The notes under the pieces: generated by a model
What the model was told of the DNA's origin: nothing
The model's database searches: none
What the model saw: only the letters and a program-made list of their open reading frames with translations
Program-made: the position numbers and the translations under genes
Part shown: positions 7,159-13,913 of the stretch, piece by piece
Numbering within the stretch: position 1 is the stretch's first letter
Layout: every line of letters starts with the position of its first letter
Source of the DNA: Methyloprofundus sp.
GTDB taxonomy: Bacteria; Pseudomonadota; Gammaproteobacteria; Methylococcales; Methylomonadaceae
Assembly (NCBI GenBank): GCA_030619185.1
Contig: JAUXBW010000013.1
Location: 1-13,921, forward strand
Direction of reading: 5' to 3'
Length of the DNA stretch: 13,921 nucleotides

Positions 7159-7205
7159 CTCTATAATAAGCCGCGCATAAAAAGGGTATGTAGGGTATTA
7201 TAGAG
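7159..7205. promoter_or_regulatory. 10-bp perfect inverted repeat in the divergent region
   Basis: CTCTATAATA (7159-7168) and TATTATAGAG (7196-7205) are exact reverse complements separated by 27 bp. Each half includes TATAAT or its complement, so the dyad could be an operator overlapping -10 elements, or simply a cruciform. No regulator can be assigned. Confidence 0.35.
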
Positions 7206-7278
7206 CATTATATTATAATATCTGGTAGCCATTTATATTCTACCTGGCACCACTCATCGTACACCACAACAGAGTACT

Positions 7279-7435
7279 AAGTACCCAGGCATAATTAATT
7301 TAACGGATTTTACGCAGGATTTTTTTCATCTTCAAGGCGCATACACAGCGCATAGCAAGCTACGCAACGTGTATGCAACGCGGAAGATGGAAAAACAGAC
7401 AAGTAAAATGTTAAGGTAATTATACTTGGGTACTT
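7279..7435. mobile_element. 157-bp MITE-like imperfect palindrome upstream of csdA
   Basis: The ends AAGTACCCAGGCATAATTA (7279-7297) and the complement of TAATTATACTTGGGTACTT (7417-7435) match with two mismatches. Complementarity continues inward: TTTTTTCATCTTC (7321-7333) against GGAAGATGGAAAAA (7382-7395), and GCATACAC (7339-7346) against GTGTATGC (7370-7377). The apex GCGCATAGCAAGCTACGC forms its own small hairpin. The element has no ORF and folds end to end, as non-autonomous MITEs do. It ends 40 bp before the csdA start, so it lies within or next to that gene's 5' untranslated region or promoter. The flanking TA at both ends may be a duplicated target. Confidence 0.7.
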
Positions 7436-7475
7436 ATAAACTCCGTTGCCGCAAACACACTAGTAGGAACGCTTA

Positions 7476-9221
7476 ATGACCTCCGAAGTATCATCACTTC
7501 CAAAATTTTCCGATTTAAAACTGATAGATCCACTATTCAAAGCACTGGATGAAGTGGGCTATGAAAACCCTTCACCAATCCAGTCACAAACCATTCCATT
7601 AATTCTGGAAGGAAGAGATGTACTCGGCCAGGCACAAACAGGGACAGGTAAAACAGCCGCTTTTGCCTTACCTTTATTATCCAAAATTGATCTGCAGCAA
7701 AAGGATCCGCAAGTACTGGTTTTGGCACCTACGCGCGAACTGGCAATACAGGTTGCCGAAGCATTCCAGAAATACGCTAAATTCATCAAAGGTTTTCATG
7801 TTGCTCCGATTTATGGCGGACAGGATTACTCGGGACAGCTACGTATGCTAAGACGCGGTGCGCACGTTGTAGTGGGTACCCCGGGGCGTGTTATGGATCA
7901 TATGCGTAAAGGTACCTTAAAACTAAATAACCTAACGTGTCTAGTTTTGGATGAAGCAGATGAAATGCTACGCATGGGCTTTATTGATGATGTTGAATGG
8001 GTCTTAGAACAATTACCCGAGCAGCGCCAAATTGCTCTATTTTCTGCCACCATGCCAACTGCGATTCGGCGCATTGCCAATAATTATTTGCGCAATCCCG
8101 AACACGTTACTATTAAAGTTAAAACCACTACAGCTGAAACCATACGCCAGCGTTACTGGACTGTAAGTGGTATGCACAAACTGGATGCGCTCACACGGAT
8201 ATTAGAGGCGGAGACTTTTGATGGCATGATCATTTTTGTGCGCACTAAAAACTCAACTATTGAATTGGCTGAAAAATTGGAAGCACGCGGTTTTTCTGCC
8301 GCAGCAATTAATGGTGATTTAGCACAAAACCAGCGCGAAAAAACTATCACCAAATTAAAAAATGGCAAGCTGGATATACTCGTTGCCACCGATGTTGCTG
8401 CACGGGGGTTAGATGTACAACGTATCAGTCATGTAATTAACTATGATATTCCCTACGATACAGAAGCCTATGTGCATCGTATAGGGCGTACAGGACGTGC
8501 CGGTAGAACCGGGGATGCGATATTATTTGTTGCACCACGCGAAAAACGCATGCTGAGTGCGATAGAACGCGCGACTAAGCAACGCATCGAATTAATGGAG
8601 ATGCCTTCTACCGAAATGATTAACGATAAGCGCGTTAATCGGTTTAAGCAACAAATTACTGATACTTTAGCTAATGAAGAGCTAGAGTTCTACACTAAAA
8701 TTATTGAACAATACGAAACAGAACATGATGTTCCAGCGATTGAAGTAGCCGCTGCCTTAGCAAAACTGGTACAGGGTGATGAGCCCTTATTATTAAAGAA
8801 ACCGGCGAAAACAAAAGATCGAAGTCGTGATAGAGATAGAGATAGAGATAAAGGCTCAGTGAGGCGTAAAGGCGGCACAACTATGCAAGGCAATATGCAA
8901 CGTTACCGTATCGAAGTAGGTAAGGATCACGGCGCAAAACCAGGTAATATCGTGGGAGCCATTGCCAACGAAGCTGGGCTCAATGGTAAGGAAATCGGCC
9001 AGATTGATATGCACGGTGATTTTAGCATTGTCGATTTACCCAAAGGTATGCCCGCTGAAGTTTTTCAGGAGCTGCAGGCAACCCGTGTTGCCGGGCAAAA
9101 ATTAAGTATTTCCCCGGTCAAAGAGGGTGAAGTCCCTAGGCAGAACAAAGATTCACGCAGAAGTGGTGAACAATCAGATAAAAAGCCGCGTAGAAAACCG
9201 CGTAGAAGCAAGTCTTCTTAG
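7476..9221 (+). CDS. deaD: CsdA/DeaD-type DEAD-box ATP-dependent RNA helicase
   Basis: The 581-aa protein contains all DEAD-box motifs: Q motif PSPIQSQ (about 32-38), Walker A AQTGTGKT (53-60), PTRELA, TPGR, DEAD (159-162), SAT (190-192), and in the second RecA domain IIFVRTK, ARGLDV and HRIGRTGR (334-341). A DbpA-type RNA-binding domain follows at about 476-548 (RYRIEVGKDHGAKPGNIVGA). The tail is rich in Lys and Arg (KKPRRKPRRSKSS). This arrangement and the start FSDLKLIDPLFKALDEVGYENPSP are those of CsdA/DeaD rather than RhlB, RhlE or SrmB. In E. coli the enzyme unwinds structured RNA in the cold, aids 50S assembly and joins mRNA decay. The linker at about 450-460 carries an Asp-Arg repeat encoded by a GATAGA microsatellite. 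The start is supported by AGGA 7 nt upstream. The MITE-like palindrome just upstream may influence expression. Confidence 0.95.
   Translation: MTSEVSSLPKFSDLKLIDPLFKALDEVGYENPSPIQSQTIPLILEGRDVLGQAQTGTGKTAAFALPLLSKIDLQQKDPQVLVLAPTRELAIQVAEAFQKYAKFIKGFHVAPIYGGQDYSGQLRMLRRGAHVVVGTPGRVMDHMRKGTLKLNNLTCLVLDEADEMLRMGFIDDVEWVLEQLPEQRQIALFSATMPTAIRRIANNYLRNPEHVTIKVKTTTAETIRQRYWTVSGMHKLDALTRILEAETFDGMIIFVRTKNSTIELAEKLEARGFSAAAINGDLAQNQREKTITKLKNGKLDILVATDVAARGLDVQRISHVINYDIPYDTEAYVHRIGRTGRAGRTGDAILFVAPREKRMLSAIERATKQRIELMEMPSTEMINDKRVNRFKQQITDTLANEELEFYTKIIEQYETEHDVPAIEVAAALAKLVQGDEPLLLKKPAKTKDRSRDRDRDRDKGSVRRKGGTTMQGNMQRYRIEVGKDHGAKPGNIVGAIANEAGLNGKEIGQIDMHGDFSIVDLPKGMPAEVFQELQATRVAGQKLSISPVKEGEVPRQNKDSRRSGEQSDKKPRRKPRRSKSS
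8829..8850 (+). repeat. GATAGA hexanucleotide microsatellite inside deaD
   Basis: Three and two-thirds copies of GATAGA encode the alternating Arg-Asp stretch in the linker between the helicase core and the DbpA-type domain. The unit is 6 bp, so copy-number change would lengthen or shorten the linker without shifting frame. Confidence 0.8.
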
Positions 9222-9258
9222 GGAATACGTTGTAGAGCGGACTTTAGTCCGCTTATAT
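9221..9258. terminator. Hairpin immediately after deaD (REP-like or terminator)
   Basis: AGCGGACT (9236-9243) and AGTCCGCT (9246-9253) form a perfect 8-bp stem with a very short loop. GGGAATA and TATATCCC outside it can extend the pairing with gaps. The position at the deaD stop suits transcription termination, but no long U-tract follows. The AGCGGACTTTAGTCCGC type of palindrome is also common as an extragenic repeat. Confidence 0.5.
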
Positions 9259-9345
9259 CCCTTATTTTGCAATCTCCTGAATACTAACAATACCCCTCGA
9301 AAAAATCATGACTCAATCCATGTGGGCAGTACAAGGTGAAACATT

Positions 9346-9449
9346 ATGCAACAAGAGAAATTAATAGTTGCAAGAGAAAAATTTCAGCTTTAGAAAAAGA
9401 AAAAGTGCGATTACTTAAACAAAAAGAAGAACTTACTGTAGTGATATAA
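9346..9449 (+). pseudogene. Tiny coiled-coil ORF with a -1 frame change at an A5 run
   Basis: ATG 9346 has a good ribosome binding site (AGGTG, 9334-9338, 7 nt upstream) and reads MQQEKLIVAREKFQL, ending at TAG 9391-9393. If one extra A is read in the A5 run of GAGAAAAATTT (about 9376-9382), the frame continues as ISALEKEKVRLLKQKEEL and ends at TAA 9447-9449. The joined 34-residue product is a continuous heptad-rich, charged helix, which a random frame would rarely give. The gene may be a decayed fragment, a real tiny protein with a sequencing error, or a slip product. I do not recognise a family. It ends 24 bp before glnE. Confidence 0.4.
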
Positions 9450-9473
9450 GATACATTAAATCAAAATTACCCC

Positions 9474-12323
9474 ATGTTTCCCCTAGACACTATTCCCTCT
9501 CAACTGCACGATATCACCAACCTGCAGGTCCAGCACTTTACTGACGCACTACAGCGACTCGGCATTGAGTTTCCCGAAAATCAACAAGCCATCACGACAT
9601 TACCTAAAGTTTTCTGCTGCAGTGAATTTGTCGCCCAAACCTGTACACGCCAGCCCAACTCTTTAATCGCTTTAATCGAGTCAGGAGATTTATTTAGCTC
9701 TGATGTACGTGACAGCTATAAAAATCAACTCAGCTCAATTGATATTCAGAATGATGCAGAATTAATGAAAATTCTACGTCAGTTCCGCAACAAGCAAATG
9801 GTGCGTATTGCATGGCGCGACCTGGCTGGCTGGTCTGAGTTAGACGAAACGCTGCAGGATTTAACCGCACTGGCTGAAAGTTGTATCCAATTTACTCTGG
9901 ACTATTTATATCAACAGGCTTGTAATCGACGTGGCACTCCTGTGTTATCGGATGGTACCGAACAAGGTCTGGTTGTGCTAGGCATGGGAAAATTAGGTGC
10001 CTGGGAACTCAACTATTCTTCAGATATAGATTTGATTTTTGCCTACCAACAGGACGGTGTCTTAGCAGACCGTAAAGAAACTACCTACGGTGAATTTTTT
10101 AGCCGTATCTGTCGGTTACTGGTTAAAATCCTGGATGAAATCACTGCGGATGGCTTTGTCTTTAGAACCGATATACGCCTACGCCCCTTTGGCGATAGCG
10201 GCCCCGTGATCATGACTTTTGATGGTCTGGAAAATTACTATCAAACCCAGGCACGTGAATGGGAACGCTATGCAATGGTCAAGGTCCGTCCTGTTGCAGG
10301 TGATAAACGGGGCGGTGAACAATTTATGGCACTGATTAAGCCTTTTGTCTACCGGCGTTACCTGGATTATGGTGCATTTGCAGAGTTACGCTCGTTAAAA
10401 CAGCAAATCACCCAGGAGCTACAACGTAAAGATCGGTTGGATAACGTTAAGCTTGGCCCCGGTGGTATACGTGAAATTGAATTTATTGGCCAGGCATTTC
10501 AATTAATACGCGGTGGACAAGATGTCTCTTTACAAGAACGCAGTATTCAACCTATTCTTGGCTTACTAGGCGAAAAGGACTTAGTTTCCGCTAAAGATAG
10601 CGAGCTATTACGCAGTGCTTATCGATTTCTGCGTCGAGTCGAAAATCATATTCAGGAATTTCAGGATAGACAGACACACGATCTACCTAAATCTGAACGT
10701 GATCAGGCAATTTTAGCCTTTTCTTTAGGCTATCCGGATTGGCAAAGTTTCAAAACTACGCTTGATCAGGTACGTGAACAAGTAGACAGTATTTTTGTCG
10801 AAGTATTTTCTATGCAGGAAGTAGATACCCCCCCGCATAGTAGTGAACTTATATGGATGGGGCAGGCAGATGAGGAAACCAGCTTAAATCAGTTAGCAGA
10901 GCTAGGCTATCACCAACCGGAACAAATCTTAAATCTACTGCAGCAACTGAAAAAAACATCTACGATTAAACGCTTAACAGCTAAAGGTGCGAATACACTG
11001 GACAAGCTCGTGCCTAAAATTCTGCAGTCACTTGCCAGAGAGAAAAATTCCTATATCACATTACAGCGCTTATGTGCCTTATTTGAAGCCATAGCTGGAC
11101 GAAGCGTGTATTTATCATTGCTAGCAGAAAATGATAAAGCACTGCAACAGCTGATGACACTCACTTCGGCTAGTTCATGGATTGGTGAGTATTTATCAAA
11201 ATATCCAGCATTATTCGATGAACTACTGGATACACGCTCACTCTACGATCCATTAGATAAAACCGCCCTACAAAAACAATTAGCTGAACAGCTGACAAAG
11301 ATTGACTCTGCAGATACCGAACAATTAATGATAAGCCTGCGTAAGTTCAAGCAGATCAATGTACTGCGCGTCGCCGCTGCGGATATTATGGGAGCCGCAC
11401 CACTGATGGTAGTCAGTGACTACCTGAGTTATATTGCCGAGGTGATATTAGAACAGGCTGTGCAAATAGCCTGGACTCTATTGGCTGAAAAACATGGCAT
11501 ACCACACGATACCAGTATAGAACACACACACTTTGGTATTTTGGGATTTGGTAAATTAGGTGGGCTAGAACTGAGTTACAGCTCCGATCTGGATTTAGTT
11601 TTTATTTACGACTACCCTGATAATAATGCCTTAACGGATGGCCGCAAACATATCAGTAGTGCGCAATTTTATGCCACATTAGGGCAGCGTGTCCGCAGCC
11701 TGCTTAATACCCCCATGCTATCCGGCATGGCCTATGAAATTGATATGCGCCTACGCCCCAGTGGTGATTCTGGCCTATTAGTGTCACCTATCAATAGCTA
11801 TGAAAACTACCTGAAAAAAGAAGCCTGGACCTGGGAGCATCAGGCTCTCGTCCGTGGACGTTTTATTACCGGTGATACAGAAACGCAGGAGAAATATGTA
11901 GCCATTCGTCATAGAATCCTATGTTTAGCCAGAAATGAGACGGATTTAAAACAGGAAGTCCGTGAAATGCGCGAGAAAATGCGCGAGACACTGGATAAAA
12001 GTAATAAGGAAACGCTAGACTTAAAACAGGGCATAGGTGGCATTACCGATATAGAATTTATCGTACAGTTTTGTATTCTGGCCTGGTCGGAAAAGCATCC
12101 TCAGTTAACGCAATTTACCGATAATATGCGCCTGTTAGATGCCCTGGCTGAACAGCAGTTGCTAAGCCAGGAATATGTCACAACACTTAAAAAGGCCTAT
12201 TGTATTTTTCGTGACCGTGGACATAAAGAAGCCTTGCAAGGAAAGAAAGCCCTAGTCGCACAAGAGGAATTAGTTGAGCTGCGTCAGCAGGTTGCTGATA
12301 TTTGGCAGGATATTATGCTGTAA
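9474..12323 (+). CDS. glnE: Bifunctional glutamine synthetase adenylyltransferase/deadenylase
   Basis: The 949-aa length equals that of E. coli GlnE (946 aa). Two nucleotidyltransferase domains are visible. The N-terminal deadenylylase has GMGKLGAWELNYSSDIDL starting at residue 170, with metal ligands Asp184 and Asp186, then RLRPFGDSGP and GGIREIEF. The C-terminal adenylylase has GFGKLGGLELSYSSDLDL starting at 691, with Asp705 and Asp707, then RLRPSGDSGL and GGITDIEF. In the family, PII and glutamine control which domain acts on the conserved Tyr of glutamine synthetase, switching nitrogen assimilation off or on. Both active sites look intact. The start ATG 9474 gives an N-terminus of normal length but lacks a clear Shine-Dalgarno. 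The gene has its own spacer from deaD and is convergent with the downstream PhnA-domain gene. glnA and glnD are not in the window. Confidence 0.97.
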   Translation: MFPLDTIPSQLHDITNLQVQHFTDALQRLGIEFPENQQAITTLPKVFCCSEFVAQTCTRQPNSLIALIESGDLFSSDVRDSYKNQLSSIDIQNDAELMKILRQFRNKQMVRIAWRDLAGWSELDETLQDLTALAESCIQFTLDYLYQQACNRRGTPVLSDGTEQGLVVLGMGKLGAWELNYSSDIDLIFAYQQDGVLADRKETTYGEFFSRICRLLVKILDEITADGFVFRTDIRLRPFGDSGPVIMTFDGLENYYQTQAREWERYAMVKVRPVAGDKRGGEQFMALIKPFVYRRYLDYGAFAELRSLKQQITQELQRKDRLDNVKLGPGGIREIEFIGQAFQLIRGGQDVSLQERSIQPILGLLGEKDLVSAKDSELLRSAYRFLRRVENHIQEFQDRQTHDLPKSERDQAILAFSLGYPDWQSFKTTLDQVREQVDSIFVEVFSMQEVDTPPHSSELIWMGQADEETSLNQLAELGYHQPEQILNLLQQLKKTSTIKRLTAKGANTLDKLVPKILQSLAREKNSYITLQRLCALFEAIAGRSVYLSLLAENDKALQQLMTLTSASSWIGEYLSKYPALFDELLDTRSLYDPLDKTALQKQLAEQLTKIDSADTEQLMISLRKFKQINVLRVAAADIMGAAPLMVVSDYLSYIAEVILEQAVQIAWTLLAEKHGIPHDTSIEHTHFGILGFGKLGGLELSYSSDLDLVFIYDYPDNNALTDGRKHISSAQFYATLGQRVRSLLNTPMLSGMAYEIDMRLRPSGDSGLLVSPINSYENYLKKEAWTWEHQALVRGRFITGDTETQEKYVAIRHRILCLARNETDLKQEVREMREKMRETLDKSNKETLDLKQGIGGITDIEFIVQFCILAWSEKHPQLTQFTDNMRLLDALAEQQLLSQEYVTTLKKAYCIFRDRGHKEALQGKKALVAQEELVELRQQVADIWQDIML

Positions 12324-12350
12324 TACCCAAGGCAAACTTTTTAGCCGAAA

Positions 12351-12380
12351 GATGCGCTTCGTTCCTCAGCACATCCTACG
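12351..12380. repeat. REP-like extragenic palindrome between convergent genes
   Basis: GATGCGCT and AGCACATC are complementary at 7 of 8 positions around TCGTTCCTC, and CCTACG follows. Read on the other strand it starts CGTAGGATGTGCTGAGGAAC, a type of short repeat I know to be scattered between genes in many proteobacteria. It sits in the 65-bp gap between the glnE stop and the PhnA-domain gene stop and might act as a shared terminator. Confidence 0.45.
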
Positions 12381-12388
12381 TCTCTCCC

Positions 12389-12970
12389 TTAACTCACCTT
12401 TTTCAAATAATCCGCAACCAGTACAATGCGTACACCATTGACACGGCCTTCAATATGTTTAGGGTTATCCGTCAAAGAAATATTTTTTACAACTGTTCCG
12501 CGCTTAGCTGTAAATCCTGCGCCTTTAACAGCTAAATCTTTAATTAATGTAACCATATCCCCTGCGACTAGTTGAGTACCGTTACTATCAACAGTCGCTG
12601 CAACCGTACCTTCTTGGCTGTCCTTCATACTTGCTGACTCCGCCCAGCTTAAAACATCTGGTTCCAGATACAGCATATCAGATAAATCCTGTGCCCAGGA
12701 TTCAGTCAATAAACATTGCAGCACCCGCCATGCCATCACCTGAACAGCTGGTTCGGTATTCCACATACTGTCATTAAGGCAACGCCAATGATGTGTATCC
12801 ATTGTTTCAGGGTTGTCAATCTGGCTGCGGCATGCATCGCATAGCAAGACTGATTTTTCTGCACTGTCTTCATTCTCAGGTGGTATATGATAAACAGTCA
12901 GATTTTGTTCAGCCGCACATAGCTCGCATTTGGCATCACTACGTTGTAATAAAGTTTGTTCAGTGTTCAT
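12389..12970 (-). CDS. PhnA/YjdM-domain zinc-ribbon protein
   Basis: The 193-aa product has an N-terminal zinc ribbon (Cys15, Cys18, Cys44, Cys47 in KCELC and LLCDAC) and a C-terminal PhnA domain (about 121-193) with DSNGTQLVAGDMVTLIKDL, VKGAG, KRGTVVKNISLTDN and IEGRVNGVRIVL. E. coli YjdM is about 111 aa with the two parts close together. Here about 70 residues rich in Trp and acidic residues (WAQDLSDMLYLEPDVLSW) lie between them, as in the longer PhnA-domain proteins I know from other Proteobacteria. The old name PhnA does not imply phosphonoacetate hydrolysis, and the function is unknown. The start is supported by AAGAG 7 nt upstream of ATG 12970. The gene is convergent with glnE and divergent from folA, with repeat elements A and B between it and folA. 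Confidence 0.85.
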   Translation of the reverse strand: MNTEQTLLQRSDAKCELCAAEQNLTVYHIPPENEDSAEKSVLLCDACRSQIDNPETMDTHHWRCLNDSMWNTEPAVQVMAWRVLQCLLTESWAQDLSDMLYLEPDVLSWAESASMKDSQEGTVAATVDSNGTQLVAGDMVTLIKDLAVKGAGFTAKRGTVVKNISLTDNPKHIEGRVNGVRIVLVADYLKKVS

Positions 12971-12998
12971 AAAAAGGCTCTTGCAAAAAAAGTAGGGC

Positions 12999-13060
12999 TT
13001 AGGGAGGTGGAAACAAATAATTACCCAATATCGGACAGATATTTGTTTTCAGCTCCCTTA
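12999..13060. repeat. Palindromic repeat element A, copy 2
   Basis: TTAGGGAGGTGGAAACAAAT (12999-13018) pairs imperfectly with ATTTGTTTTCAGCTCCCTTA (13041-13060), with about 19 of 24 positions complementary over the full arms. The right arm matches that of copy 1 (AGCTCCCTTA shared exactly). It lies in the divergent spacer between the PhnA-domain gene and folA, so it is not simply a terminator of an upstream plus-strand gene. Confidence 0.55.
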
Positions 13061-13111
13061 TTATCGCTTTTTTTCTATCGCCATAGCAAAAATCATGTAA
13101 TATTTCATATC

Positions 13112-13167
13112 ATCCTAGAAAAATCAGCTGCTCACGGTTTCTAACGCTCAACTAATTTTTCTAGGAT
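13112..13167. repeat. Palindromic repeat element B, short copy
   Basis: ATCCTAGAAAAATCAGCTG (13112-13130) and CAACTAATTTTTCTAGGAT (13149-13167) are complementary at 17 of 19 positions around CTCACGGTTTCTAACGCT. The same terminal and subterminal sequences bound the 163-bp copy at 4775-4937. CATAT occurs close to both ends (13106-13110 and 13168-13172), a possible target duplication that is one base out of register on the left. The element ends 27 bp before the folA ATG, so it probably overlaps the folA promoter or leader. Confidence 0.65.
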
Positions 13168-13194
13168 CATATTAACTGGGACCGACAGCAAAAA

Positions 13195-13677
13195 ATGAAA
13201 TTATCACTTATTGTCGCCATGGCATCAAATCGTACCATTGGTCTAAATAATCAAATGCCTTGGCACTTATCTGCTGATCTTAAGAAATTTAAAAAAATTA
13301 CCATGGGTCACCCCATTATTATGGGGCGAAAAACTTTTGAATCCATTGGTCGGCCTTTGCCTGGCCGGGAAAATATTATTATCAGCCGAAATCCAGACTA
13401 TCAGCAACCGGACTGTCTTGTCTTTAACACTCTTGATAGTGCTTTACAAAGCTGTGCAGAGATTGACGAAGTATTTGTCATCGGGGGTGCAACATTATAT
13501 GCAACAACTTTAGCGCAAGCCGATAGACTATATATCACGGAGATACAACAGGCATTTGAGGGTGATACCTGGTTTCCGGAAATTAAAAAGGAACAGTGGC
13601 AAGAAGTTGCTCGAGAGGATATTTCTGATGATAGCAGTGTAAACTTTAACTATAGCTTTATAGTTTATGAGAGCTAA
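13195..13677 (+). CDS. folA: Dihydrofolate reductase
   Basis: The 160-aa product is the usual size for chromosomal DHFR (E. coli 159 aa). It has the N-terminal strand MKLSLIVAMASNRTIG, MPWHLSADLKKFKK with the catalytic acid Asp28 (E. coli Asp27) and Trp23, PIIMGRKTFESIGRPLPGR for NADPH binding, VFVIGGATLY and ADRLYITEI. It reduces dihydrofolate to tetrahydrofolate with NADPH in the cytoplasm and is the trimethoprim target. Nothing suggests a plasmid dfr-type enzyme. No strong Shine-Dalgarno precedes ATG 13195; the leader is GGGACCGACAGCAAAAA, just after repeat element B. The end of the gene overlaps two alternative small hairpins (13648-13665 and 13660-13682). Confidence 0.97.
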   Translation: MKLSLIVAMASNRTIGLNNQMPWHLSADLKKFKKITMGHPIIMGRKTFESIGRPLPGRENIIISRNPDYQQPDCLVFNTLDSALQSCAEIDEVFVIGGATLYATTLAQADRLYITEIQQAFEGDTWFPEIKKEQWQEVAREDISDDSSVNFNYSFIVYES

Positions 13678-13778
13678 ACTATTATAAGGATTTATACTAT
13701 ATCTATAAAGCATGGCTTCAGCCCGCCAATGCGACATAATTTTTCCTGACTACCCACAACTCTCGGCTATACTTCGTC

Positions 13779-13846
13779 ATTCCTGCATGCTTTTAGCAGG
13801 AATCTCGTAGGTCAAGCACGGATTCCCGATAAAGGACTTCGGGAAT
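13779..13846. repeat. Pair of REP-like hairpins downstream of folA
   Basis: ATTCCTGC (13779-13786) pairs perfectly with GCAGGAAT (13796-13803), and ATTCCCGA (13822-13829) pairs perfectly with TCGGGAAT (13839-13846). The two hairpins are 18 bp apart. The CGTCATTCC opening and the GGATTCCCGATAAAGGACTTCGGGAAT-like second half are a pattern I know as a common extragenic repeat in Gammaproteobacteria. The pair may also stop folA transcription. Confidence 0.65.
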
Positions 13847-13852
13847 GGTGTG

Positions 13853-13872
13853 AGCCGCAGGTACCGTCGGCT
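13853..13872. repeat. 20-bp quasi-palindrome
   Basis: AGCCGCAGGTACCGTCGGCT is self-complementary except for the CA/GT step on each side of GGTACC. It lies just after the REP-like pair and may belong to the same element or to the leader of the next gene. Confidence 0.4.
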
Positions 13873-13913
13873 TAGTCATAAACGGTGCAACTCATCGTAA
13901 TACGGAGGTTTTG

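Larger units (their letters stand above)
7077..7475. other. 399-bp divergent intergenic region
   Basis: This spacer separates the minus-strand membrane protein gene from csdA. It holds the dyad at 7159-7205, a 12-bp perfect palindrome ATATTATAATAT at 7210-7221, and the MITE-like element at 7279-7435. No coding frame is convincing. Promoters for both genes should be here, but I found no -35/-10 pair clear enough to call. The csdA ribosome binding site is AGGA at 7465-7468, 7 nt before its ATG. Confidence 0.6.

Noticed and set aside
7279..7435. CRISPR or attC site
   Set aside because: There is one palindrome and no regularly spaced direct repeats, and no attC R/L box pattern.
9308..9364. 18-codon ORF MTQSMWAVQGETLCNKRN
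   Set aside because: It is very short, has no clear ribosome binding site, and its end overlaps the better supported start at 9346.
12302..12535. 77-codon plus-strand ORF overlapping the end of glnE
   Set aside because: It is antisense to the PhnA-domain gene, has no family-like content and no ribosome binding site.
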